Translations under genes and position numbers: made by a program
Notes under the pieces: generated by a model
Told to the model about the DNA's origin: nothing
Databases searched by the model: none
The model's input: the letters and a program-made list of their open reading frames with translations, nothing else
Shown here: one piece after another, positions 19,101 to 28,781 of the stretch
Layout: every line of letters starts with the position of its first letter
Numbering within the stretch: the first letter of the stretch is position 1
Source: Chlorobaculum sp. 24CR
Lineage (GTDB): Bacteria > Bacteroidota > Chlorobiia > Chlorobiales > Chlorobiaceae
Reading direction: 5' to 3'
Length of the DNA stretch: 64,000 nt
Assembly: GCF_004118635.1 (NCBI RefSeq)
Contig: NZ_SDGU01000033.1
Coordinates: 1-64,000 of the forward strand

Positions 19101-22100
19101 ATGCCGACGACCACGAACAACAACCAGCAGACGGCAGAAAACGACCAGCCAACCGTTTTTTCTGTACTTGAGTCACTGCCTGACCCTGCCGTCATTATAA
19201 AGCCGGATGGCCAGATTCTGGTCGGTAACTCACGGTTTGCCTCCAATTTCGGAAAAGCAGTGGACGTGTGCACCGGTCACCGTTTGTACGACCTTCTTGC
19301 CGAAGATGCCCGTTTTTCACTGCTTGCCGGAGTGCTTGAAAACGAGTGCGCCGCCGTACTCAAGTCAGGCAGCGGTACGGTGTTTGAGGACGCCGCCCGC
19401 ACATGCACGGTGTTGCTGAATCCGGTGCGCTCTTCCTCCGGAACGATTGCAAGCCTGTTTGTCCAGCTTCAGGACAGTTCCCGCCAAAGCAAGACAATCG
19501 ATGTTGGCCTGAGTGTTGATGAAGAAAGACTTTCCCAGGCATTACCCGGAACCGGTATCGGAATCTGGGCGTGGGAGCTGAAAACCGGCAACCTCAACTG
19601 GTTCGGCGATCTCTGCCCGATATTCGGCCTTGAAAAAAATCACCTGAGCCACTCCCTCGACCAGTTCAAAGTCTTGCTCTTGCCGGATGATCGTGAAGAA
19701 TTTTCCCGTGCGATTGCAGCGTCGCTCAGCACCGGAGGCGCTCTCAACATAGAATTCCGGCTCGGCCAGCCTGGCGGCTCGATCCGCTGGATTGCGATGA
19801 GCGGCAAGCCGGTGTACGGCGCGAGTGGCGACTCGCCGGAGCGTTACGTGGGTTCTGTCATAGATTTTACCGGGCGAAAACGGCTTGAGGATGAGCTGGC
19901 CAGAAGCAAGGCCATGATTGAGCAGGTGATGCGGATTTCTCGCGCCGGTTTCTGGGAAAAGGATTTACAGCGTGGCGAGCTGTTCTGGTCCGAAAGCATG
20001 TGGACGCTTTTCGGACTCGACAAGCACAAAGAGCAACTGACCTACGATCTCTGGAAGCGAGTACTCCATCCCGACGATCTCGAAAAAACCATTCAGAGCT
20101 CGGCGCACTCGATCAGCTCCGGAACAGACATGAACATAGAGTACCGGATTTGCCATGCGGACGGATCGGTTCTGTGGTTCATGTCGAGGGGAATGGCGAT
20201 TTGCAACGAGGAGGGCGGCTTTGAACGCTATATCGGCACGGTCATTGACATTACCGAGCAGAAACTTCTGGAGCAAGAGCTTGTCGAGAGCAAAATCCGT
20301 TACGATTATGCGCTGGACGCGGCTCACGCCGGTATCTGGGAGTGGAATGCCTGCAAGGACGAGTTGAGTTGGTCCGAACAGGTCTGGAAGCTCTACGGAC
20401 TGAGTCCCGGCAGTCGGACGCTCAATCATCACCTTTGCATCGATACGATCCATGCCGAAGACCGGCAGATGGTATCGCAGCTCGTCAGGGAGGGGAGCGA
20501 AAAGCACGAAGCCGTTGTCGCGGAGTATCGCACCGTCCATCCCGACGGCTCCGTTCACTGGCTTACCTCGCGCGGAATGCCGGTTTTCGATGCCAAAGGC
20601 GCGCTTGTCCGCTATATCGGCGCTATCATCGAGAGTACCGAACGCAAGCAGGTCGAGCTGGATCTTGTCGAAAACCGCAACCGTCTCGGTTTTGCTCTCG
20701 AAGCGGCGCGGGCCGGGGTTTGGGAGTGGAATCTGCAAACCGACGAAAACATCTGGTCCGACGAGATGTGGCTCTTGCACGGGCTGCCGAGGAACGAAGG
20801 CCATCAGGCTTCTTTCGGCCTTTGGGCGGACGCCATTCATCCCGATGACCGGGATATGGCTGTCTGGGTTGTCAGCACCGCCGCCCGCCAGCAGCGCGAG
20901 CTGAATGTCGAATACCGCACGATTCACGAGGATGGCTCCATTCACTGGCTCATGTCGCGTGGTAAGCCACGGCAGGATGAGCGCGGCAAAACGATGGGTT
21001 ACATTGGAACGGTTATCGATATGACCGAACAAAAGACGGCCGAAATCCAGTTGCGAGAAAGCAAGTTCAGGTTCAATTTCGCCCTCGAAGCCACCGGGGC
21101 GGGCATCTGGGAGTGGGATGTCAAAATCGACAGGCTTTTTTGGTCAGATCAGATTTGGGCGCTTTACGGTCTTGAGCCGCAGGGCAACATTTCGTCGCAC
21201 AAACTCTGCGGAACCAACGTGCATCCCGAAGATCGCGAGCTGACGCTCCAGACCATGAACTCGGCTTCACGACGGATGGTTGATTTCACGGTCGAGTACC
21301 GCGTTTGCCATCCGGACGGCTCCGTTCACTGGCTGATGTGCCGGGGCGTTCCGTTGCAATCGTCCGACCGGCAGCCCGGCAGCTATCTCGGCATGATTAT
21401 GGATATTACCGATCGCAAGCGCTCGGAAGAGGAGAGGCGCAAAAGCCAGAAGCAACTCAATCTGGTGATTGAAAAAGGCAACATTGGCATCTGGACGATT
21501 GACCTCAAGGATTTCAGCGCACAGCGGACCGTGCAATACGCCCGGATTTTCGGCTATGACTCCATTGAAAAAGAGTGGTCGCTGGAGGCGTTTCTTGAGC
21601 ATGTCGTGCCGGAAGAGCGCGATACAGTCAGGGAAACCGTCAAGAAGTGTTGCAAAACCCACAAGGATCACACCTTTGAGTGCAAAATACGTACTGCCGA
21701 CAACCGGTTGCGATGGATCTGGGTTTTCGGCGCTTTCAGCTATGACAGGGCGGAGAAAATCTACTACCTGTCGGGAATCGTGCAGGATATTACTGACAGG
21801 AAGCAGGCCGAACTTCTGCTCAAGGAGAGCGAGCAGAAATTCAGGAATATCTTTGAATTTTCACCGGTCGCCATTGGCATTGGAGACTTTAAGGACGGAG
21901 AGTTGTTCGATGTCAATGCCTCATGGCTCAGGCTGTTTGGCTTTTCAAAGAAAGAGGCGGTTGGTCAAAACTATGGCGATTTGGGATTGTATCTCGATCC
22001 CGAAGAGTACGAAAGCATCATGTATCAGCTCCGGAAGCAGGGCAGGGTTTCAAACCGGCAGCTCCAGTTGAAAACCAGAGCGGGCAAAATCGTTACCATT

Positions 22101-22928
22101 TTGTTTTCCGCCGAATCGATTACCATTGCCGGGCAGCGCAATGTGCTGTTCATGTTGACCGATATTACCGTCCAGGAGCTTCAGCAGGCGAGCATCAACC
22201 AGCTTGAGCAGGCCGTGGCGGAGAGAACGGAGCAGTTGCAGGAGGAGGTGGAGCGCCTGAACCGCTTTCTCAGCATGATTTCTCATGAATACCGCACGCC
22301 GCTGGCGATCATTCGCGGCAACCTCGATCTGATCGAACTCAAAAGCAGAAGCGGGGATTACTCCAACCAGCGGGAGATGCACAAGATCAAGCAGGCCATC
22401 GAGCGGCTGGTCGGGGTCATGGAGGTTTCGATTCAGGAGAGCCGACTCCAGGAGTCGTCGGAAGAGTTCAATGTAACCAACTTCCAGATCGAACCGGTGA
22501 TTCTGTCGCAGATCGAGGCGTTCCGTTCCATGTGGCCGGAACGAACCATTCACTACTCAGGTGACCTCGATGGATCGGAAATCATCGGAGCGCAAGGGCA
22601 GTTCGGCATGGCCATTTTCAATTTGCTCGATAACGCCCGGAAGTACTCTCCGCCTGATTCGCCAATCGCGCTGGAGTCCCGCGCGGAAAATGGCGAGGCG
22701 ATCATCACTATCCGGAATGAGGGCAAAAGCATTTCCAGCGCCGAATGCGACGAGCTGTTCGAGAAGTACCGGCGGGGCAGCAACGCGGCCAACACCGGCG
22801 GAGCGGGCATTGGCCTGTGGCTTGTCAAAGACATCATCGAGCATCATCATGGCGCGGTGAGCCTCTTCGGCATCGAATCAGGAGTCGAAGCGGTCGTCAC
22901 CTTGCCGCTTGTCGGGAAGAATGTTTGA
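19101..22928 (+). CDS. sensor histidine kinase with eight PAS domains
   Basis: 1275 residues, with no transmembrane segment. I count eight PAS domains. The second to sixth are tandem paralogs of about 125 residues, each opening with a G.WEW..... WS...W.L.GL pattern and closing with YIGTVIDITEQK-like PAC segments. A coiled coil (AVAERTEQLQEEVERLN) leads to the H-box MISHEYRTPLAIIRGN (H1062). The ATPase has LLDNARKYSP (N-box) and GAGIGLWLVKDIIEHHHG (G-box). The tandem array suggests recent internal duplication and integration of several cytoplasmic cues such as redox, flavin or haem. The next gene is an OmpR-type regulator, its probable partner. Confidence 0.93.
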   Translation: MPTTTNNNQQTAENDQPTVFSVLESLPDPAVIIKPDGQILVGNSRFASNFGKAVDVCTGHRLYDLLAEDARFSLLAGVLENECAAVLKSGSGTVFEDAARTCTVLLNPVRSSSGTIASLFVQLQDSSRQSKTIDVGLSVDEERLSQALPGTGIGIWAWELKTGNLNWFGDLCPIFGLEKNHLSHSLDQFKVLLLPDDREEFSRAIAASLSTGGALNIEFRLGQPGGSIRWIAMSGKPVYGASGDSPERYVGSVIDFTGRKRLEDELARSKAMIEQVMRISRAGFWEKDLQRGELFWSESMWTLFGLDKHKEQLTYDLWKRVLHPDDLEKTIQSSAHSISSGTDMNIEYRICHADGSVLWFMSRGMAICNEEGGFERYIGTVIDITEQKLLEQELVESKIRYDYALDAAHAGIWEWNACKDELSWSEQVWKLYGLSPGSRTLNHHLCIDTIHAEDRQMVSQLVREGSEKHEAVVAEYRTVHPDGSVHWLTSRGMPVFDAKGALVRYIGAIIESTERKQVELDLVENRNRLGFALEAARAGVWEWNLQTDENIWSDEMWLLHGLPRNEGHQASFGLWADAIHPDDRDMAVWVVSTAARQQRELNVEYRTIHEDGSIHWLMSRGKPRQDERGKTMGYIGTVIDMTEQKTAEIQLRESKFRFNFALEATGAGIWEWDVKIDRLFWSDQIWALYGLEPQGNISSHKLCGTNVHPEDRELTLQTMNSASRRMVDFTVEYRVCHPDGSVHWLMCRGVPLQSSDRQPGSYLGMIMDITDRKRSEEERRKSQKQLNLVIEKGNIGIWTIDLKDFSAQRTVQYARIFGYDSIEKEWSLEAFLEHVVPEERDTVRETVKKCCKTHKDHTFECKIRTADNRLRWIWVFGAFSYDRAEKIYYLSGIVQDITDRKQAELLLKESEQKFRNIFEFSPVAIGIGDFKDGELFDVNASWLRLFGFSKKEAVGQNYGDLGLYLDPEEYESIMYQLRKQGRVSNRQLQLKTRAGKIVTILFSAESITIAGQRNVLFMLTDITVQELQQASINQLEQAVAERTEQLQEEVERLNRFLSMISHEYRTPLAIIRGNLDLIELKSRSGDYSNQREMHKIKQAIERLVGVMEVSIQESRLQESSEEFNVTNFQIEPVILSQIEAFRSMWPERTIHYSGDLDGSEIIGAQGQFGMAIFNLLDNARKYSPPDSPIALESRAENGEAIITIRNEGKSISSAECDELFEKYRRGSNAANTGGAGIGLWLVKDIIEHHHGAVSLFGIESGVEAVVTLPLVGKNV

Positions 22929-22979
22929 GTTAATTGCTTCAGCGACAATAAATCGCAAATGCCACCGTAGGAAGAGATT

Positions 22980-23045
22980 GGGCTAAAGCCCTGATTTGTT
23001 TTGTGTTATATATAAACCCCGGACTAAAGTCCGGGGCAATTGTTA
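22980..23045. repeat. dispersed repeat (GGGCTAAAGCCC / CCCCGGACTAAAGTCCGGGG)
   Basis: Two short palindromic pieces separated by about 20 AT-rich bases, lying between the eight-PAS kinase and its regulator. Related blocks are at 2707-2850, 36424-36600 and 39083-39165. The stems could fold in RNA and modulate read-through between kinase and regulator. Confidence 0.6.
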
Positions 23046-23103
23046 AGAGTTATAATCGCCGAACTCATAATTATCCGGCAAAATTATTCATAACCGATTT
23101 TCC

Positions 23104-23838
23104 ATGGCTGATTATCATATCATTGTCGTCGAGGATGATCGCGATTTCCGCGAAAGCATGGTAGAGTATCTGGCGCTTGCCGGAATGGAAGTTATCGGCG
23201 TTGCATCCGCGCTGGAGTTTTACAACAGCATCAGCAGGCAGCAGTATCAGATTGCGGTGCTCGATATTGGCTTGCCCGACCAGAACGGTCTGGTGCTTGC
23301 CGAATTCGTCCGCAAGAATACCGACATGCGCATCATCATGCTCACCGCCCAGGCTTCGCTCGACAGCAAGATCACGGCCTATCGCTCCGGAGCCGATCTT
23401 TATCTGGTCAAGCCGATCGATTTCGCCGAACTCGCGGCTTCGATTCAGAGCCTTCTCGGACGGATCGGCATCGATACGGAGCCGGACGAAAAAGAGCCGC
23501 AGGCGGCCAAAGGATCAGCCGCTCAAAAAACGGATGAACCGCGCTGGTCGTTGCTGCGCAAGGAGGGGTGCCTGATCGCGCCACACGGCAGCCGGGTTTC
23601 GCTGACCTCGAAGGAGTTCGATTTCCTGGAGAAGCTGGCCTTGACGCCCAATGGGGTTGTGGAGCGGCAGGCGCTTCTGCAGGCGCTCGCCTATGACAAT
23701 GACGAACTCGGCAACAAGGCGCTCGACGCGCTGGTTCACCGGTTGCGGCGCAAAAAAGATGATCTCGAACTTCCCATTCCGCTGAAAACCTCGCACGGCG
23801 TTGGGTACATCTTTGCCGGGCGTGTCGATATTGTCTGA
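23104..23838 (+). CDS. OmpR-family response regulator
   Basis: 244 residues. The receiver domain (1-120) has D11/D12, phospho-acceptor D54 (VLDIGLPDQNG), T81 and K103 (YLVKPID). After a charged linker (DTEPDEKEPQAAKG) comes a winged-helix output domain from about 150: VSLTSKEFDFLEKLALTPNGVV, ALDALVHRLRRKKDDLELPI and TSHGVGYIF. It is therefore a DNA-binding transcription factor, most likely activated by the eight-PAS kinase directly upstream. Confidence 0.93.
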   Translation: MADYHIIVVEDDRDFRESMVEYLALAGMEVIGVASALEFYNSISRQQYQIAVLDIGLPDQNGLVLAEFVRKNTDMRIIMLTAQASLDSKITAYRSGADLYLVKPIDFAELAASIQSLLGRIGIDTEPDEKEPQAAKGSAAQKTDEPRWSLLRKEGCLIAPHGSRVSLTSKEFDFLEKLALTPNGVVERQALLQALAYDNDELGNKALDALVHRLRRKKDDLELPIPLKTSHGVGYIFAGRVDIV

Positions 23839-23886
23839 ATTTTTGTTTTCGCGTGACCCCTGTTTGGCGCGGTGTGCAGCAGTCGC

Positions 23887-23925
23887 GGAGATTTGTCAGG
23901 GTTTTGTTGCCGTTGACAAATCTCC
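23887..23925. terminator. bidirectional terminator hairpin
   Basis: A perfect 12-bp stem GGAGATTTGTCA (23887-23898) with TGACAAATCTCC (23914-23925) and a 15-base T-rich loop. It sits between the convergent stops of the OmpR-type regulator (23838) and the hybrid kinase (23938). Confidence 0.75.
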
Positions 23926-23937
23926 GATCCTCGAAAG

Positions 23938-26900
23938 TTACAGATGCGCCTGGCCGCTTATGACCTGCTTGATCGCCTCGGCGAGCTTGTTGAGCCTGAC
24001 CGGCTTTTTCAGCATTCTGCAGATGCCGTAGCGGCTGAGCGAGTTAGGGTTCTCGATGCTCTTGCCATAGCCGGTCATCAGAATCATTCTGAGTTTCGGA
24101 TTGAGCTCGTGTAGCTGTTTGGCCAGTTCGATGCCGGTCATCTCCGGCATGGTGAGGTCGGTAATCACCAGGTCGAAGGCGTCCGGATCCTTGTGAAACT
24201 CGGCAAGCGCCTCGATAGGTGAATTCACGCCGACGATGTTGAAGCCGAGGTGGCCCATCATCACGCGCATGACCTCGATGGCGGCCAGCTCGTCATCGAC
24301 GAAAAGCACCCGCGCGTTGCTCTGGTTTTCGTCGGGTTCGTTATCGATTTTCTCGATCATCGCCTCCTCCTCGATTATGGGGAGAAAAACCCGGAACGTG
24401 CTGCCGTTGCCGGGCAGGCTCTCCACCGTTATGTCGCCGCTGAAGCTGTTGACAATGCCGTGAACCACCGAAAGGCCGAGTCCGGTGCCCTTGTTGACAG
24501 CTTTGGTGGTAAAGAACGGCTCGAACACTCTTTCCATCGTCTCGGCATCCATGCCGCATCCGGTATCGGCCACGGTGAGCTGCGCGTAGCGGTCGGCCTT
24601 CAGGTTCGGCAGTTTTTTACGAAACTCGCTGCCGGGCGTCATCTCGGCAAGCTCGATGGTTATCTTGCCGCCCGATTCCGGCATGGCCTGGAAGGCGTTG
24701 GTGCAGAGATTCATGATGACCTGATGGAGCTGTGTCGGATCGCCCAGCACGTTGCCGCACTTGCCGAAACGGGTCTCGATGGAGACCGTTACGGGAATCG
24801 AGGGGCGCAGCAGTTTCAAGGCCTCCTTGACGATGGGCTGCACGTTGACGACAATCGGTTCCGACTCTTCCGAGCGGCTGAAGGTCAGAATCTGCGCAAC
24901 CAGATTCTGCGCCCGCTCGCCTGCCAGCATGATTTGCCGGAAGAACTCATGCGGCTTGCTCTCTGTTGGCATCAGCAACACGCCCATCTCCGCATAGCCG
25001 AGGATTGGGGAGAGAATGTTGTTGAAATCGTGAGCGATGCCGCCCGCCAGCGTACCGATGGTTTCGAGTCGCTGGGTTTTTTGCAGGCTTGCCTGAAGCT
25101 GCTGATTCTCCTCCTGGGCTTTGAGCCGGTCGGTAACGTCAAACAGAATGCCGTCGATCCCCGTAAAAGCACCCTCTTCCGAAAAGACGCTGGTGCTGCG
25201 GTTTTCGACCCATTTGACCTCATTGCCCGGAACCGGTATTCTGAACGTGATCGTTGTCGAACTCTGCCTGGCGCGAAGTTTGTTGAAGGCATCGATAACA
25301 AGCTGGCGGTCTTCGGCATGGACGAAGGCAATGGCGTCGTCGAGTGACTCTACATGGTTCGACTGCATCAGTGCCTGCGACCAGGGCTGTATGCCGCTCG
25401 ACAGGAGTCTGGCGCGATTGTCACTCGACAAGTGATACACCAGGCCGGGGATATTGCTGATAATGGCTCTGAACTCTTCGCTGATCCGTTTCTGCAGGGC
25501 GCTTTCGTGCAGCGCCGCCTCGGCCAGCTTCAGCTCGGTGAGATCGATCGCCGTGGTGCGCATTCCGGCAAATTTTCCCTCTTTGCGTATGGGCGAATTG
25601 TAGAGCAGCAAAGGCGCCTCGCGGCCATCGCGCATCACGATGGTATATTCGTTTCCCTTGGGGCTGTAGCCCGGATAGAAGATTTTTTGCTGGTTGGCCA
25701 GAGCCGGTTCAAGGTTTTCCGGCCAGCAGAAGCTGAACGCTGAAATCTCCTCTTTGACCTCTTCGGCTGAGACGTCGAAAAACTCCATTCCCGAAAGGTT
25801 GATATAACTGACGGCCCCTTGCAGGTCGGTTTCAAAGAGCGGGAAGGGCAGGTTCTCGGTCAGCTCGCGGAACTTCCGTTCGCTTTCGACCAGCGCGGCC
25901 TGGTTTTTGAGGCGCTCGGAAACATTGCGGGTGATGCCGAAGAGCACCGGTTTGCCGTCCCAGACGCCACGGGTGATCTTTGTTTCCACCGGAATCTTTT
26001 CGCCCGATTTCATCAGCAGCGGAATATCGCAGAGGGTTTCAGCGCCGGCAAGCATCGCTTCGACTTTTTGTTGCGCCTGTTTGCGAAGCTCCGGTGGATG
26101 GACTTCGAGCACGTTCATTGCGCGCAGCTCGTCGAGCGAATAGCCGAGCGCGTTGACCGTGGCGGAGTTGGCGTGCACGATGGAGCCATTCCCGGCGAGA
26201 ATGAAGAGCATATCGTCGATAGACTCGAAGAGGGTTTCGAGATTGCGGTTGACCGTGCTGACCCGCTCTTCGTGCTTTGCCTGCATGATGGCCGCGCCTA
26301 CATGCGACGTCACGGTTTCGAGCGCTTTGCGCGCATACTCCGGTACATGATCGAGCGTATGCGAGCCGATATTGAAGGTGGCGACGGGGCGGTTTTTGCT
26401 GAAAACCGGCAGCACTGCGAAGCATTTCAGTCCTTCATTTTTCAGCGTGTTCGTCACCCATTCTCTGAACACGGGGTTCTGGTCGCTGTACACGGCTTTG
26501 CCGGAAGTGACGATCTGGTATTCCGGTGTATTCTGCGTGAACGTGGCAAGCTCACGGTCGAGCGTGTTCGAAGTGCCCTTGCTCTGAAAAAGCTTCAAAG
26601 TCTTTTCGTTTTCATCGAGCAGATAGACCGCGCCACTGTCCATGCCTGAAATCTCCATCGCGGTCTTGAGGCAGTGCTGCATGGTCTCTTCGAATGTCTG
26701 CGAGGCGCTCAACTTGAGCGCCAGATCCAGCTCGCTCTGGAGCAGTTTTCTGACTTGCTGGCGTTGCAATGCGTTGGCGATGATGCCCCCGGCCAGAGAA
26801 AGGATCGACGCGGAACCGGTTGGCCACTCTTCCCGTTCTTCCCGCACGGCGTCGAAGCCGATGTAACCGAACGGCACATTGCCCGACACGAGCGGAATGA

Positions 26901-28146
26901 GGATCAGGGATTGTATATCCTGCTGCTGGAGAATCTCCCGCTCCGAGGCGGCTTCGTTCGGCAGCTCCGAAACCTCCGGTACGATAATGACCTCGCCAGC
27001 GGTGATTTTTTTCGTTGACCACTCGAACTCGGCGGTCGGAAGGTGCTGCAAAATATCGATCTGCGGTTCGATCCCTTCGGCGCACCACTCATGGGTATTG
27101 TCCATGAGCTTTTGATTGTCGTAGTACTGGAAAATATAGCTCCGGTCGGCATGGACGAACTTGCCGATCGCCTCCAGCGCCTTGTCGATCATGGCGTCGA
27201 TCTCTTCGGCCGAGGCGCTGATGAACTCGTTGGCCAGCGTTGAAATCAGATGCTCGAACCGCCGGTTGTAAGCCACTTCCTGTTCCGACTGTTTCCGGAT
27301 CGTGTTGTCGAGCACATAGCCTTCAAAGCTGGTGATAGCGCCGTCATCATTTCTGATTATGGTCGTGAAGTCGTAAATCCAGGCGATCTGGCCATCTTTA
27401 CGGATGATCCGGTACTCCTGTTCAAATGAGGTGCGTTCGGAATCAGCGAAATAGTTCTCAATTTCCATCAAAATCCGGTCAAGATCATCCGGGTGGATAA
27501 TATCGGCATACGCAATAATTCCTGAAGTGAAGTCTGATGGCGCGTATCCCAACAGAGCCGTGACATTCGCTGAGACATATTCGGTCGGATACCCTTTGCG
27601 ATTCAACCACCGGAACACCGTGACCGGCCCTTCCAGAAAGAGATTGTGCTCTTTGCGAAGCTGCTCTTCGGCAACTTTGCGCTCGGTGATATCCTGATGC
27701 GATCCGGTCATGCGGAGCGCCACGCCCTTGACGTCACGCTCGAACACCTTGCCGCGGTCGAGAATCCAGACCCAATGGCCATTTTTGTGCCGCATTCGCA
27801 CTTCCGCCTCATAAAAATCGGTTTCGCCGCGCAAAGTACCCTCAAGCAGCTCGGTGGCTTTGCGCAGGTCTCCGGCATGGCAAAAGCTTTCCCAGGTTTC
27901 AATCGTGACCTGGCCCAGCTCTTCCTGCGTAAAGCCGATCATTTCCGCCCAGGCTCTGTTGATGCTCACCAGTCCGGTCTGGATGTTCCAATCCCAATAG
28001 CCTGCATTCGTGCCTTCGATAACCAGGGAGAGGCGGTTCAGCTCTTTTTTCAGTTCGGCATTCTCGGCTTCGAGATGGCGGACGACTGATTCACTCTCGC
28101 TGTTTGCAGTGTTCATGGTGGCGTTGTCGTTCATGATCGATGGCAT
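23938..28146 (-). CDS. hybrid histidine kinase with PAS, GAF and receiver domains
   Basis: 1402 residues. An N-terminal coiled coil and PAS domains come first (NAGYWDWNIQTGLVSINRAW; then FRWLNRKGYPTEYVS). Two GAF-type domains follow (about residues 280-440 and 460-620; ADRSYIFQYY, SGMDSGAVYLLDE), then three more PAS domains. The kinase core has GTLAGGIAHDFNNIL (H1039), LCTNAFQAM, DTGCGMD, EPFFTTK and GTGLGLSVVHGIV. A C-terminal receiver has LFVDDE and ITDLTMPEMTG. It is a cytoplasmic, multi-input hybrid kinase with an NtrB-like core. It has no adjacent output regulator on its strand, so phosphotransfer partners lie elsewhere. Confidence 0.92.
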   Translation of the reverse strand: MPSIMNDNATMNTANSESESVVRHLEAENAELKKELNRLSLVIEGTNAGYWDWNIQTGLVSINRAWAEMIGFTQEELGQVTIETWESFCHAGDLRKATELLEGTLRGETDFYEAEVRMRHKNGHWVWILDRGKVFERDVKGVALRMTGSHQDITERKVAEEQLRKEHNLFLEGPVTVFRWLNRKGYPTEYVSANVTALLGYAPSDFTSGIIAYADIIHPDDLDRILMEIENYFADSERTSFEQEYRIIRKDGQIAWIYDFTTIIRNDDGAITSFEGYVLDNTIRKQSEQEVAYNRRFEHLISTLANEFISASAEEIDAMIDKALEAIGKFVHADRSYIFQYYDNQKLMDNTHEWCAEGIEPQIDILQHLPTAEFEWSTKKITAGEVIIVPEVSELPNEAASEREILQQQDIQSLILIPLVSGNVPFGYIGFDAVREEREEWPTGSASILSLAGGIIANALQRQQVRKLLQSELDLALKLSASQTFEETMQHCLKTAMEISGMDSGAVYLLDENEKTLKLFQSKGTSNTLDRELATFTQNTPEYQIVTSGKAVYSDQNPVFREWVTNTLKNEGLKCFAVLPVFSKNRPVATFNIGSHTLDHVPEYARKALETVTSHVGAAIMQAKHEERVSTVNRNLETLFESIDDMLFILAGNGSIVHANSATVNALGYSLDELRAMNVLEVHPPELRKQAQQKVEAMLAGAETLCDIPLLMKSGEKIPVETKITRGVWDGKPVLFGITRNVSERLKNQAALVESERKFRELTENLPFPLFETDLQGAVSYINLSGMEFFDVSAEEVKEEISAFSFCWPENLEPALANQQKIFYPGYSPKGNEYTIVMRDGREAPLLLYNSPIRKEGKFAGMRTTAIDLTELKLAEAALHESALQKRISEEFRAIISNIPGLVYHLSSDNRARLLSSGIQPWSQALMQSNHVESLDDAIAFVHAEDRQLVIDAFNKLRARQSSTTITFRIPVPGNEVKWVENRSTSVFSEEGAFTGIDGILFDVTDRLKAQEENQQLQASLQKTQRLETIGTLAGGIAHDFNNILSPILGYAEMGVLLMPTESKPHEFFRQIMLAGERAQNLVAQILTFSRSEESEPIVVNVQPIVKEALKLLRPSIPVTVSIETRFGKCGNVLGDPTQLHQVIMNLCTNAFQAMPESGGKITIELAEMTPGSEFRKKLPNLKADRYAQLTVADTGCGMDAETMERVFEPFFTTKAVNKGTGLGLSVVHGIVNSFSGDITVESLPGNGSTFRVFLPIIEEEAMIEKIDNEPDENQSNARVLFVDDELAAIEVMRVMMGHLGFNIVGVNSPIEALAEFHKDPDAFDLVITDLTMPEMTGIELAKQLHELNPKLRMILMTGYGKSIENPNSLSRYGICRMLKKPVRLNKLAEAIKQVISGQAHL

Positions 28147-28406
28147 TGCAGTGGTAAGGCGGCCAGGGGCTGGCGCTGAGGTCTTTAGAATATAAAGAGC
28201 TTATAAAAATCACAAATGTAACAAACCTCCATTCATGAACTATTCTTAATCACGCTTAATTCCTGAAAAAAAACGAGCGATTCTGCCCGATGTCTGCCGG
28301 GCCTTTCCACCCAATGCACGAATCAGCGATCTGCAAGCAATGCTCGCGTTGAAACAATACGACTAACTACTGTCACGTCAATACCAAACAGTCTGGTGTA
28401 TTCCCC

Positions 28407-28506
28407 GTCATTGCGAGGAGCTTAGCGACGCGGCAATCCATGCTGAAGCAGCGAAATCAACAAAAGATGGATCGCCACGTCCCGACAAGTCGGGCCTCGC
28501 GATGAC
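28407..28506. repeat. 100-bp dispersed element with inverted ends
   Basis: The left end GTCATTGCGAGG (28407-28418) and right end CCTCGCGATGAC (28495-28506) are inverted repeats with one mismatch. The interior has the phrase AGCGACGCGGCAATCCA and the palindrome CCCGACAAGTCGGG. Partial copies are at 2649-2683 (inverted) and 62823-62858. It fits a non-autonomous, MITE-like element. Confidence 0.7.
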
Positions 28507-28724
28507 GAATATCCGTCATTTTTTTCTTGACACGCCACTACGGCATAATGACCTTCATGGCGAAAGCATTGCTTTCGGTTTGGGGCAGACCTTGCCCTGC
28601 GCCCGGATGGGGATGGCGTCATCGGAAGCAACTTTACCTGCAATACAGGCAGGATGGAGGGGTGTGGATGGAGTTTTCTTTTTGTCGTGAAAGAATGCAG
28701 CGCCATTTCTCGATCGTGTAAAGT

Positions 28725-28766
28725 AACAAGGGCTGTCTCGTGTTGGAGTCCGAGACAGCCCTTGTT
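28725..28766 (-). terminator. hairpin terminator of the Arg/Pro-rich repeat gene
   Basis: A perfect 16-bp stem (28725-28740 with 28751-28766) and a 10-base loop, just beyond the stop codon of the minus-strand gene ending at 28782. The downstream T run is weak, but the stem is strong. Confidence 0.7.
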
Positions 28767-28781
28767 TACCGTTCTTACGAT

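Larger units (their letters stand above)
28147..28781. other. intergenic region with repeat element and terminator
   Basis: No credible gene. It holds the divergent upstream region of the hybrid kinase, a 100-bp repeat at 28407-28506 and a strong hairpin at 28725-28766. The remaining sequence shows nothing I can name. Confidence 0.6.
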
